From the NCBI RefSeq assembly GCF_001949145.1, contig NW_019091684.1, positions 21,892 through 85,891 on the forward strand: DNA of 64,000 nt, in the 5' to 3' direction. Position 1 is the first letter of the stretch, and each line of letters begins with the position of its first letter. This document shows positions 1 through 12,800 of this stretch, in pieces. The notes beneath the pieces are model-generated. The model was not told the origin of the DNA. It saw nothing but the letters and a program-made list of their open reading frames with translations, and searched no databases. Source of the stretch: Acanthaster planci. Its lineage: Eukaryota; Echinodermata; Asteroidea; Valvatida; Acanthasteridae. The translations under genes and the position numbers were made by a program.

Positions 1-755
1 TAAAATGAAAACGTACAAAGTTTGGTTCAGATCAGATTAGGGAATATTGAATTATGGGACAGTAAAGTTGGAAAACTTTTATGCATGTTCCTATGGGAAT
101 GTCTCCCTAATGACCCATTTGCGGTTATGACAATAATTACTTTATGACTGAGGGGTGCTATTACTACCAGTGATGCATGTACCTGTACCTGCTTCTAATG
201 TGATTGACTATGCAGGGAACAATGACCACGTGTTTCAACCTTAAACTTTCTTTATTGCTTAAGGGGAAACTCTACACGCTGTGGTAAACATGACCCGGTA
301 CATCGCAATCAGGAATAAGTCGCCGAGGCCGTTTCACGTAATGGCCGAGTAAAGTGGGGATGTGGGTAAATGTTGAAAAATCGATATGGCGGTTTCTGTT
401 TATTTTACCGGGTAGGACTTCTATTCCTGATTTCAACGTACCAGGCCACAAATGTGCAATCTAAGGCATTTAACGAGAAAGTCCTCATTCAAGACAATTA
501 TGGACCAAGCACCGGACAGAATGACAACCAAAAAGGATGGAGCTGAAAGAAAAGGCACGACGTAGGCATACCACCAGAAAATTTGCTACCTCTAAAAAGA
601 CTCTAGGCAAAGGGGGTGGGACTTATCACGAGACAGGTTATTATTCAGTGTTGTGATGAACAGCAGACCAACCATGAGGTGGATAACTACATGCACATGT
701 AACATGTACCGGTATGCATGATCTATACATTGATGAATATTTATGAGTGCCTGAC

Positions 756-883
756 CTCTAAACCTCTTTGAAACCACTTGAATCTGACCACGGGGGCTCC
801 CTCTGCCCGGCATCGCAGCACCGCTGTCTGGCCAGTGCTCTGGGCCACCTTGTTGGGAACGGAACGGTCAACCTCTGGCATAA
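756..883 (-). CDS. NPHS1: Nephrin exon 14: Ig8, first half
   Basis: Starts FMPEVDRSVPNKVAQSTGQT, then VLRCRAEGAPVVRFKWFQRG. The end is ambiguous: a GTCAGG donor after GLE (756, chosen) or GTTTAG eight bases earlier (764). The rest of Ig8 is not seen to the left, so the next exon lies beyond the window edge. Confidence 0.85.
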
Positions 884-3800
884 CTGTCACAAACGGAAGG
901 AGACAAACAGACAGACAAAACATCCAGAGTTCAAATGGTATCAACATTCACTGAGCCACTGATTTGGGCTTTTATTTTCATGTTTTAGCTGCTAGACCAA
1001 AAAATACCCAAGAAAATGTATGTACAATATGTGATGAATACTAAAGCATGCATTAAACAAAACTTGGAAGTGTCACTGCGTTACATACAGCTCTCATTAT
1101 AATTGCAACAATTTACAAAAATTGTTTGGCAGTGAGTCCTTTTTTTTTTCAAAATTAATTTTTGGATTTGACTATGTACTCACACTGCACGACCACTTGT
1201 ATGTTCTTGGTGATGGCCGGGGCAATGCCATTGTTGGCTGTACAGGTGTACAGCCCTCCGTCCGCCTTAGACACGTTGAGTATGCGCAGGATACCCCGCC
1301 CCTCGCTGTACTCCACCTGATGGTGGCTCAGGTCAAACCCATCGCGGGACCAGCTGATGAACCCCTGCGGTTTGGGGCTGGCGTCCGCCTCACACGCCAG
1401 CTCGCTGATGGAGAACAGGTTGATGACGATCTGGTCCCCCGTGGTGATGATGGGCGAATCTGATGGTGTAGGGTTTTCAAGATGGGGAAAACTGATTCTC
1501 TTAACTCAACACTAAAACTCACATTAATAAGCACCACCAGAGATATTATCACTCACTATGAACACTCAACAAAAAATATCCTGTACAATGCTCAGAACCA
1601 CAACCATACCAACACTCGGGCGTCATGTTAGTGCAACAAGGTCGTAACTCTCATTTGTTTGTACACGAGATACGACCTTGTTGCTCTAACATGACGACTG
1701 TTTATTGACAACTTATACGGACGCAATACTACACCCAATGCCATGATGATATTCCCAGAGTTACCCCTAATGCTCAGCACTCAAAACTCATACTATACAG
1801 TGAGTACTATACTCAAGTACACTCATGTCATAAATACTATACAGTGAGTACTATACTCAAGTACACCCATGTCATAAATAGTGTTATTGCATAGCTGAGG
1901 GGGTTATTATCAGGTTTAACACTTACTGCAGGGATGAAAAATGTGGGGACACATCAAAAATTCCCAGAGACCAGTCCAAAATTACTACTAAAAGAGAAGG
2001 TCTCTCCAATGTGGTGCTGGCTATGGTTATGAGTACTGAATGTTTCATCATTCAACACTAATGTGATCTGTGAACACTCGTGTGATCTACGACCACTCAA
2101 CACTGGTGTTCTATGAATACTTGGCACTCAGTACTCACACTGCACGTCGAGTGTCATCGTGACATTACTGCTCCCTTCCTCATTGCTGACGACGCACATG
2201 TACTTGCCCACCTCCGTTCGGGTGGCGTTGTGGACAAACAGCGAGCCAGCTTCGTTGACGGCGAAGTGAGGATTCCCCTCCAGGGCGATGGGGACCCCGT
2301 TCTGGTGCCAGAGGTAGGTCAGCGTCTCGGGGTTGCCCGTGGCCGTACAGTTGAGGATCTGCAGGCCTGGCCCCTCGCGGGTGCTGAGGGTGACCTGGTC
2401 CGGGACACTGATCTGGGGCTTGACTGGTCAAAGGAAATCAGTCGCAACATCAATGCCAATGGGCAACAGGTTTAGTGCCTGATAAAGACAGGGGGCTCTC
2501 TTCCCTGGCAGCCACATCTCATCTTTGCATGGCTGCACCTCGGAGGAGAAGGCATTGTGTTTTCTACTGTTCCTACAATATACACAAGTAACAATCTCCC
2601 ACAGATGACCAGCAGGTACTTACTGTGCCATTGAGGACAAAAGACAGGGACAGCGAATCCCTTGAATTTGCTCCCTTTTGTGACCGGTACTCCGTAGTTG
2701 CGGTCAATGTACTTGTTCACACAAATCACATGAAGTACCGGTACATGTACATGTATGCACAATCTCTACAGATTTTCATGAAACTCTTACCGTATATTTG
2801 GGGCAAAATGCCTGAAATTTGCCAGTAAGTGGTGGTAACTGGTGAATCTAATATGCTGTTAACAATGTCACTTTCAGATAATTCTCTCTGAACAACATAG
2901 CATTAATTACAAGTTAACACCGTAAGACACCGTAACCAACTGGCATAAAATGAAGCATTATTAGCATTGTATCAATTTCAAGAGAAGGAAAACAAGTGCC
3001 AAAAGGTGCTCCACGGTGGAATGACTCACATCTGACATCCATGATAAGACCGTCGTTCACCGCCTCCACGATCAGGTCGTTCATGGCACGGCAGAGGAAG
3101 ACACGGCCATTGTCGGACAGGGAAACGCTTTCAATAACCAACTCGCTGCTGGTGGAGAACCCACTGTTATCCGAGGGCTCAACAACTGCCTCACCACCTT
3201 TGAGAAGAGTGAAGAGATTACAGCAGAGATATTGATGAAAAATCCAAAACAGATGTTGAAAACGTGACCTTCCTAAATCCAGTATGAGCTTACATGGCTC
3301 CTTGTTTCATGGTTTGGGGGTTTGCACCTGTTACCATTTGAGCAAGCAAAGGCATATGAAGCAAGATATGGGATGGAGAGCACCCCCGCCACCTTTGAGT
3401 TGTTCATCGTTGATGGGAATCTCAGGAACTCTTTACAGACATCAAGGGGGATGTGTTAGGTAACAATACTCTAGGGTGTGTATAGGGATTGGACATGTAG
3501 GGAGGGTACCCCTCCGTCCCATATCTTGCCGGGTATGAGCAGCGATGCTATTTCAACATGTCTTTGTCCCCTTTGGAGTGGCAATATACTCAGGTATGTT
3601 TGGGACAATGTGCATGCAAGTAATGTGTATCTGTAATGTCTTTGCACAGGTGGTAGGTGCTTGGAACCAACTGTACAGACGAATAGCTGTTGATACCCCT
3701 TTTCAAGACCATTAGAAATTCCAACAAGACCATCAGTGGACCAACACAAGACCTCCAGTCTGAATTCAAGTCACAGGATATTCCAATGAACTGCAACACA

Positions 3801-6800
3801 AAACTTCCTCTGTCACTCTTCATACTGTTATCTATGACTGCTCTCCTGTCTGGTCTTGTGAATTGTCTATTTTGGTCACGTCTCTGGTCATGTCTCTGGT
3901 CTTGTGTCTGGTCTTTTGTCTGGTCTTTTGTCTGGTCTTGTGAATTGTCTGTTCTGGTCTTGTGTCTGGTCTTGTGACTGGTCTTGTGTCTGGTCTTGTG
4001 TCTGGTCTTGTGACTGGGTCTTGTGTCTGGTCTTGTGTGAGGTCTTGCGAATTGTTTTGTCATGGTCTGGACTACAACACTGCCCTCTGCAAAAGAGAGA
4101 GGTACATACATGGGGGAGGATAACAAGATATGAACGACTCCCAAAACAGACTTTATGACAAATTGATATCACAGCAGGTAAACTTACAGGGACCATATGT
4201 TCAATTCCAAATAAAGCTACAGGTAAAAGCCTATTATAAATGAGGGGAAAAATTCCAGACTGACCTTCCACTGGGACCCCGTCCTTCCACCAGGAGAGTT
4301 GACTGGCCGGGCTGCTGCTCGCAGTACGGCATTTGACAACTACTCTGTCGCCCTCTCTGGACTGGGGTGGCTCAGCAGTTACAAAAACTCTCTCAGGAGG
4401 AACTGAGAAGAAACACACAACTTGTCAAGAGGTAATGGCAGAGTTGCAGATGACGTTGGATGGGTACAATTCGTTACAAGGTGGACTAGTTTTCCTCCCT
4501 CTGGAGCAACAGAAGAGCGGGTTTGTCCACGTGTACATACCGGGTAAACATAGTGTGTGAGGCTTATGGGTGACATTAGAAAATACTTTGTGGTCTCTTG
4601 CGCATTGCTCAAATGAACTTGATTCTGCATCACGAAGTTACAACCATCAAACTGCAATTACATTGAACGGCGTTTGCAAGACTGTTGTTATTCTCTCTTA
4701 ACTCTAAAGGTGCCTTTCCATATGTACATTTTGTGGGTGCGTTGGATACATGATGCGTTATTGCATTTCTTTTTCACGACACAAAAACTGACTCCATTAA
4801 CGTAACACAAGTGTGCTTGCGTTTGGCTGTCAGAATTGCTCTCGGAGCAATTCTGAGGGATAGGCAAAGCATGGCACAATTGTTGACATGCATATGGAAA
4901 GGCTCCTTAATTCTGCACTATGGAACTACTCAAGTCCACTGTGTAACATCTACATAGGGAACCACCCACACAGTTTTTTCCTAAATCTGAGAGATGATGG
5001 GAGTTGGCGATAGCAGTTAGACTTGGGCCACACTATTAAAACTTTGCTTCGCATGCCTACTGGTTAAAGAGATGGTGTCCTAAATATACGTTTGCAGTCC
5101 CTCAGACTTGCTCACATAGGGGGGGATCCACCGGGGAGCATGGAAGGCCCCCCTGCCCCCAGAGGAAATAGGCGCAATGAGTGCCCCCCCCCAATTTTTG
5201 CACTCCAGCTAACGAACATTGACTAATGATCTTGATTCTTGATAACCTTGATTATATTTCAGTCTAGGCAATGGATTCACATGCACTAGTCTGTTCTAGG
5301 CACTCCTGTTTCTCAGTTTTCTGTCTTGGTGAATCCAGCAGGCCTACCCAAGAAAGCTCAGGCAAACATGTACATGTACCTTATACGAGCTCCTATGGAT
5401 TACAACATGGAAGTTGGGAACAGTTAAGCTGCCATTACTCAGCACAGAGTGCCGAAGTGAATACGTCACACGCGCAATTAGTGTGTAAACGGCATTAGCG
5501 AGAGAATCAGCGCGTGAACCAACACTCGCGCGTANTGTGTCTGGTCTTGTGTGAGGTCTTGTGACTGGTCTTGTGTCTGGTCTTGTGTGAGGTCTTGTGT
5601 CTGGTCTTGTGTCTGGTCTTGTGTCTGGTCTTGTGACTGGCCTTGTGTCTGGTCTTGTGACTGGCCTTGTGTCTGGTCTTGTGACTGGTCTTGTGACTGG
5701 CCTTGTGTCTAGTCCTGTGTCTGGTCTTGTGTGAGGTCTTGCAAATTGTCCCGTCATGGTCTGGACTACTACACTGCCCTCTACAAAAGAGAGAGGTACA
5801 TACATGGGGGAGGATAACAAGATATGAACGACTCCCAAAACAGACTTTATGACAAATTGATATCACAGCAGGTAAACTTACAGGGACCATATGTTCAATC
5901 CCAAATAAAGCTACAGGTAAAAGCCTATTATAAATGAGGGGAAAAATTCCAGACTGACCTTCCACTGGGACCCCGTCCTTCCACCAGGAGAGTTGACTGG
6001 CCGGGCTGCTGCTCGCAGTACGGCATTTGACAACCACCCTGTCGCCCTCTCTGGACTGGGGCGGCTCAGCAGTTACAAAAACTCTCTCAGGAGGAACTGA
6101 GAAGAAACACACAACTTGTCAAGAGGTAATGGCAGAGTTGCAGATGACGTTGGATGGGTACAATTCATTACAAGGTGGACGGGTTTGTCCACGTGTACAT
6201 ACCGGGTAAACATAGTGTGTGAGGCTTATGGGTGACATTAGAAAATACTTTGTGGTCTCTTGCGCATTGCTCAAATGAACTTGATTCTGCATCAAGAAGT
6301 TACAACCATCAAACTGCAATTACATTAAACGGCGTTTGCAAGACTGTTGTTAGTCTCTCTTAACTCTAAAGGTGCCTTTCCATATGTTCATTTTGTGGGT
6401 GCATTGGATACATGATGCGTTATTGCATTTCTTTTTCACGACACAAAAACTGACTCCATTAACATAACACAAGTGTGCTTGCGTTTGGCTGTCAGAATTG
6501 CTCTCGGAGCAATTCTGAGGGATAGGCAAAGCATGGCACAATTGTTGACATGCATATGGAAAGGCTCCTTAATTCTGCACTGTGGAACTACTCAAGTCCA
6601 ATGTGTAACATCTACATAGGGAACCACCCAAACAGTTTTTTCCTAAATCTGAGAGATGATGGGAGTTGGCGATAGCAGTTAGACTTGGGCCACACTCTGA
6701 AAACTTTGCTTCGCATGCCTACTGGTTAAAGAGATGGTGTCCTAAATATACGTTTGCAGTCCCTCAGACTTGCTCACATAAGGGGGGATCCACCGGGGAG

Positions 6801-9800
6801 CATGGAAGTCCCCCCTGCCCCCAGTGGAAATAGGCGCAATGAGTGCCCCCCCCCCAATTTTTGCACTCCAGCTAACGAACATTGACTAATGATCTTGATT
6901 CTTGATAACCTTGATTAGTCACTAGTCTGTTCTAGGCACTCCTGTTTCTCAGTTTTCTGTCTTGGTGAATCCAGCAGGCCTACTCAAGAAAGCTCCGGCA
7001 AACATGTACATGTACCTTATACGAGCTCCTTTGGATTACAACATGGAAGTTGGGAACAGTTAAGCTGCCATTACTCAGCATAGAGTGCCAAAGTGAATAC
7101 GTCACACGCGCAATTAGTGTGTAAACGGCATTAGCGAGAGAATCAGCGCGTGAACCAATTCGCACGCGTTNCTCCATTCGTTTGCACTGCACTTTCTGGT
7201 TCACAGTCACGTCACACTTCAGCACTCTATCATTCAAACTCATGCACTTCATGTTACCGGTAATTCACGTGCATGCCTTACACTCTAAAGCTAAGATTGA
7301 TGAAGATGCGACCTTCTAAAAAGTAACTAAAGTACTGGGTAAAAAACTGTGTTCAAAGTCTGTGGGATTTTAATGAGAAAAAAAAAGAAGAAAAAGAATG
7401 GAAAAATGCGAACAAAATGCAAGGCTGTTCAATAATTATGTGGACAAGCAGAATAAAAACAGAAAAACCAACCAACCAACCAACCAAGAAAACAAACAAA
7501 ATAACAACGTGGACAGAGAAAGGCTTTTCCACACTTAGGCAGAAAGGCCCCAAACCAGGACTTACAGAGCACATCCAGTGAGACCTGCGTCACCAGTGGG
7601 GTTGGTGTGGCTTGGTTGGAGGCACTGCAGCTATAGTTAGCCTTGTTGTCCGTCTGCTCCAGGATGATAGGTAGATCATTGGTGGCCAGCTGGCCGCTGG
7701 TGCCATAGTTACCCTCCAGGTCCTGGCCGTTCTTCTGCCAGGTCAAGGTGGCCAGCGGGTTGCCGCCCACCGCGATGCAGGTCAGGCGCAGCAGGTTGCC
7801 GGCCTTGACCTCACGCCCCTCCTCGTAGCCCGAGATGACCGGGTGCTGGGGTGGATCTAGAATCAATAAAAAAAAACAAAAAAAACTGGTCATTTCTGAC
7901 AATGATGCACATTTAAAAGTGTACAACATACTGGAGCTGAAGATGCTTGGCTGTAAATTCTTCTGCAACAAGCCAGTTCGATATTTCAACAAGGCAAGGC
8001 CACTTGAGAACAGAGCAAGTGTGCCAGTCAGAGTACCGGTATAACCATGCTGAAAGGAGAGACCTGAGGCACCAGGGCTCCAAGCGGAACAAAAGAGGGC
8101 GTGTTTTTTTGGTACTCACCGCATAGGTGCGCCATGAGGCGTGCAAGTATATGCACGTTTGACGCGGAGCGCACTGAGTATGCATAACTAATTTATGCCA
8201 GTTGGTATGGTCTTTGCGTACGCCCAGAACGCGTGCAAGGGGTGTATTTCAGCCCGGGGCGGATTACTGCCCCCGAGTGACCTTGGATGCCCTTCATCAG
8301 GGCTGGAACTGGATCATTACATACATGTACCACTGCCGTGGTTGCACCATACTAGTCTGCTGGCCATACACACATACATATATTAACAGCCCCGGGGAAT
8401 GCAATCTTTTAATGCTGTTCGTGTATGCTCATTTATGTTCCAACTGGTTTTTCAATTTTTGTTGCGCAATGTTTGGACATTTTTGTACCTTTTTGGATTT
8501 TCAGGCCAAAAAACCAATTTGCATAACCACAAGCAAAGGAGTAATGTCATCCAAACATCTGCGCTAAATATGCCCCTATTATGGACATATTTTGCTGTGA
8601 CAACTTGCGTTTGCTTTGGTGATGTGTACAGTGTTTCAGTCTATGGCAGTGGGCCAGTGACCAAACTTTTTCAAGAATATTTCCAACCAGCAGAGTGGGG
8701 GTGCAAAATAGGGTCAGCTCTTTTGACGTAAGACGTGTGTTTTTTTTTTACAAGTGGCTGCTAAAGGTATGGTTGGTTGTGAGAACAAAGCCAAAAGAAA
8801 AATTCACAGCATTGAAAATACAACCCTATTTAAAACTGACGAGACATACAAGTATATGTCCATTTTGAACAGACTGGAGGTAAAATGAAAAACCAACCAA
8901 GAGGAGATATTTCTACAAACTCTGGCCTCCCCATACAAATAACAGGCAAAATGAGAGTTCTCTACGAGAAGCCTCCGTAAGTATACATGCTGTTTCCAGC
9001 AAAGGTCTATCAATTTGCTGGGTTCCTGTACCTAAAGGACAATTCAATTCCATGACTATTCCATACGTTTTCCATGACCAAATCATAAAAATCCATCATT
9101 TAACACAAGTTTTGGTCTATTCGGATTTTTAAAGTTGCGAATAAAATCACACATTTTATGCACTTATTTCTGATAAAAGAAATTATACACAGTGTTTGAA
9201 AAATTCCATGACTTTTCCAAGCTTGGAAAATGAAACTAAATTTCCCTGAATTTTTCGTGACTTTTCCAGGCAGCAGGAACCCTGATTTGGACAAAGCCAC
9301 ACTTACACATGACACTGACAGTGGCCACGTAATTGGCATACTCATGGAGCTCCATGTTGGTGGCCTGACACATGTAGTCCATGCTGTCCGTCTGGGCCGT
9401 CAGCGTGACTGTCAGGTTCTGCCTGGTGATGTACCCACCGTTGGGAGCAGGCGACACTACGTCCGGAGAGGAACTGACCTGCTGACCGCCACTGTACCAG
9501 GAGATGGTGGCGCTGGGGTTACTGTTGGCTAACAAAGGCGACGGGAAAGAGACGGTAAGGAATAAAAACAGAAAAATTTGCAAATACAAAAACTGATCAC
9601 TCCAGATCTCCCAATTGCCAGGGATCTCTTTTGTGCAGATAATCTGAACTTGCAAACAAACACATTCAGCAGTGGGTCTGGAGTCCTACAAGCACTCTGC
9701 ACATTTCTCACACCTCCCACCAGGAAGCGGGTTTTGGACAACTTCCGGGTCCATGCTATCTTTACTATTGTTATTTTTTAAAGTGCTGGTACTGACACCA

Positions 9801-12800
9801 AGGATTTCTCAACTGAGTGCCCTATGCACTGTAAGTTTACAAGCCTGAAGAAACCTGTAGAGATTAGACAATCAGCAGCAATTAGTAGAGTTTTAGAGGT
9901 GGGAGGAAAAACCCAGAGGAATATCCCAGGTAAAACCCACGGAATCAGGTAGGGACTGAAAACCTAATCCAAGTGTGGACCAGGTCGGGAATCGAACCCG
10001 GGACCACAGAGGTGGAAGGCGAGGAAAGAACCACTGCGCCAACCTGACCCCCGAAGAAACCACTACGCCAACCTGACCAACCCTGCTGTTCATTAGCCTA
10101 CCTGAGGTACACTGCAATGTTATGGTAGCTCCAGAGTTCACCATTTCCTCGTGGCCCGTAATGTTAACATATGCTGGTGGAACTGCGGAGAGAACAAATT
10201 TAAATTTGCAATGAAACATTCAACCTGTTCCCCTGTTCCATGCCAGCTCTCCTGAACTGACTGAACTGGAAACTAAACCGGGAGGGCATCGCGTATTCTG
10301 TGGACAGGAATAAGAGACTAATGGTTAAATTTTGCTGAGTATTGGTCCTTAAATCTATGCCTTTTTGGTGCTTGCCTTTGCCAAGAGATCTGCCAGTGTG
10401 TAATTAATTTGAGTAGCTCAGTGGGTTGAGCAACACTGCTACAGTACGCTGCAACTGAGAGTTAACCACTTGATGCCAGGGTTTCCGGTACCGGACACGT
10501 ATTCTTTATTCACCAGGCCGGGGGCTGGCCGGGAAATTGGACAAAGGGAACAGGGCCCTGTAACAAAAGACCATACTCGGAACAAAAGACCAGGCTGCTG
10601 GGCATTACCAACATTTTTTTCACTCTCAGTAGTAGAGATAATCCAGCCTTGTTTTGAAACAGCTACCACGGTTTGGGGCATTTAGCGCGAATGGATTACC
10701 ACCGGGGACAAAAGCGCAGTGATGAGCCACACAGTACTGCTGCACGCTTATCTAGCCCCTATTGAGAAGAGGTCAGCAGCGCACTGTGCCAGGTTTGTGA
10801 AAAAAAAAATTATCACAATCTGGGCTTTTTGTACAAGGCAGCAGGCCTCGCTGAAATACTCCAGCCTCAATAGATGATTAGAGCGGAAACCAGACAGTCC
10901 TTCGTGTGGGTGTAAGTGTCCACTAAAATTAAAATGAAGATCCGAATTTTTACAGAATTTTGAAAACAGAAAAATATGAAAATTATCCCGTCCCAGCATT
11001 ACCAACATTCATAAATGCCCCGACGCGAAGTGGTTAACCTTGGAATGGGAAATTCTTCTTTTATTTTTCTCTTCCAAGAGAATTCAGTTCCAGTTATGTG
11101 AAAACAATTTCTGAAAGAGGGACAATATTTTTATACGTTGTTCATGTATTTCTCACATTTTTCATGTGTTTTACATTAGTCGGAAAACATTTTTCATGTC
11201 TTTGACACAGGTGGGAAAACATTTTTCAAGCCTTGTGAAATATGAATGTGGACGAAAAATCTTTTCATGAACCTGTTCGTTCCCATTAACAGGGGCTACA
11301 AATAACTTTTAACTGTTAAGTACTGTACACACATGCTCTGGGGTCGCAGATTCAAATCTACTGTTTCATATGTTCTTTCACCAACCCTTATTTAACTCAC
11401 AGTAGACGGTGAACTGTACTTGAGCAGTGAGAGGCTCAGGCAGTACCACACTGCTGACTTGGCATTTGTAGACTGCATTGATGTCGCTGTAACCCACTAT
11501 TATGGGCAGCGTGTTCCGTGCACTTGCGCCATCAGTGACATAGGAGTGGTCCATCTGAATTCCGTTCTTCCACCAGTAAACCTGATGAGAGATATCAGTT
11601 TGGACGAGTTGACGACTGTACGTGAAACAGAAGCACAACAAATGATCAATACGGCCGCTTCACAATAGTGCGCCACCAAGAGTTTGCAACGCGTTGGCCA
11701 ATCACAATGCACGAAATTTGTCGACCCAACGCGTGTTTGGAAATGGTCGACAAATTTCGCGTGTTATGATTGGCCAGCATGTTGCAAACTCTTGGTGGCG
11801 CACTATTATGAATCGCCCGTATTGTATTTGTTTTTGAAGCATTCCCTAACAGCTTTTGCTACCAAGTTGTGTTGGGATATACTTCAGTCGCAAAAATCCG
11901 GATTTTTTTTTTCTCGGATCTTCTTGTTAGCAATGTGGTCCCTGCCTGGGTGCATGAGGTTTCAGGTGCCGCGATGCATCATATACCAAATGTATCTCCT
12001 GACAATGCAGGGATGTACAATGTACATGTACCCTATGAAAACTCTCTCTTTTGACCGAGAACTCAACTTTGGGTATTAGTGCCCATGTACTGGCATCAAA
12101 CATGTGTCCACCACTGTGTGGCTTTCAGCCAATTGGTGAACTTTTCAATCAGTTGGGGTTCAAAGCAGCAGTTTGGTGTTGTGACAGTCAGTGCGGAGTG
12201 ATGAACTTGCTTTAGCCCTAACCCCCAAGGGTGTACGTAAAATCGTATGGAAATTGGAGGGTTTGGGACTGTTAGGGTTAAAGAAAAATAGCAGCAGAGC
12301 CCGTCACATGCATGGCACAATTCAATCCAGAAGTCCGGTCACAGGAAAAAGGGAGGACTAATTTATCGAAGGAAGGGCTTAGCTACACAAACTGCATCTT
12401 AGCACTTTACAACCAGACTTGGCACCGATGCGCTAATAAGCTTGTAAGGGTCCTGTCATGGTATTGCGAGGGATTCCACCGCAACTTTCTGGATGAGCTG
12501 AATGCACAAAACACCTCTGTGAAGAGACACAACAACCGCCAGGTTAAGATACCTCAGCCAGTGGATTTCCTCCTCTGGAAGCGCAGTCCAGATGGATGAG
12601 ATCACCTTGCCGCACTGCTACACCTTGCTGGTAACCGGTGATCAGCGGGGGACCAGGGGGAACTGAGGAGTGGGAACGAGAGAAACCAGTGAGTGCTATT
12701 CAACCCTCATTCATCATTCACATCAAACTGAACGTAAAGTATATTTGATGATGCAGAAAATAAATTGCTAATACCTTGTATACACGTACAAAACCAGATT

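Larger units (their letters stand above)
5536..7170. repeat. Tandem duplication, copy B (nephrin exon 10 region)
   Basis: Partner of the preceding block, ending at a single N (7171). Each copy starts with the 12-bp minisatellite and ends at a single N after the same CGCGTGAACCAA motif, the pattern expected of two contigs or haplotypes joined end to end. Confidence 0.9.

Noticed and set aside
3590-6112. Long minus-strand frames rich in Thr-Arg-Pro-Asp or Lys-Thr-Arg-His
   Set aside because: They translate the 12-bp minisatellite, whose length is a multiple of three and stays open in several frames; only the exon 10 part is real coding.
10413-10440. tRNA A-box-like GTAGCTCAGTGGG
   Set aside because: No B box or cloverleaf at the right distance; a possible B box 900 bp away (11345) would need an insertion to explain it. 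Not called a tRNA.
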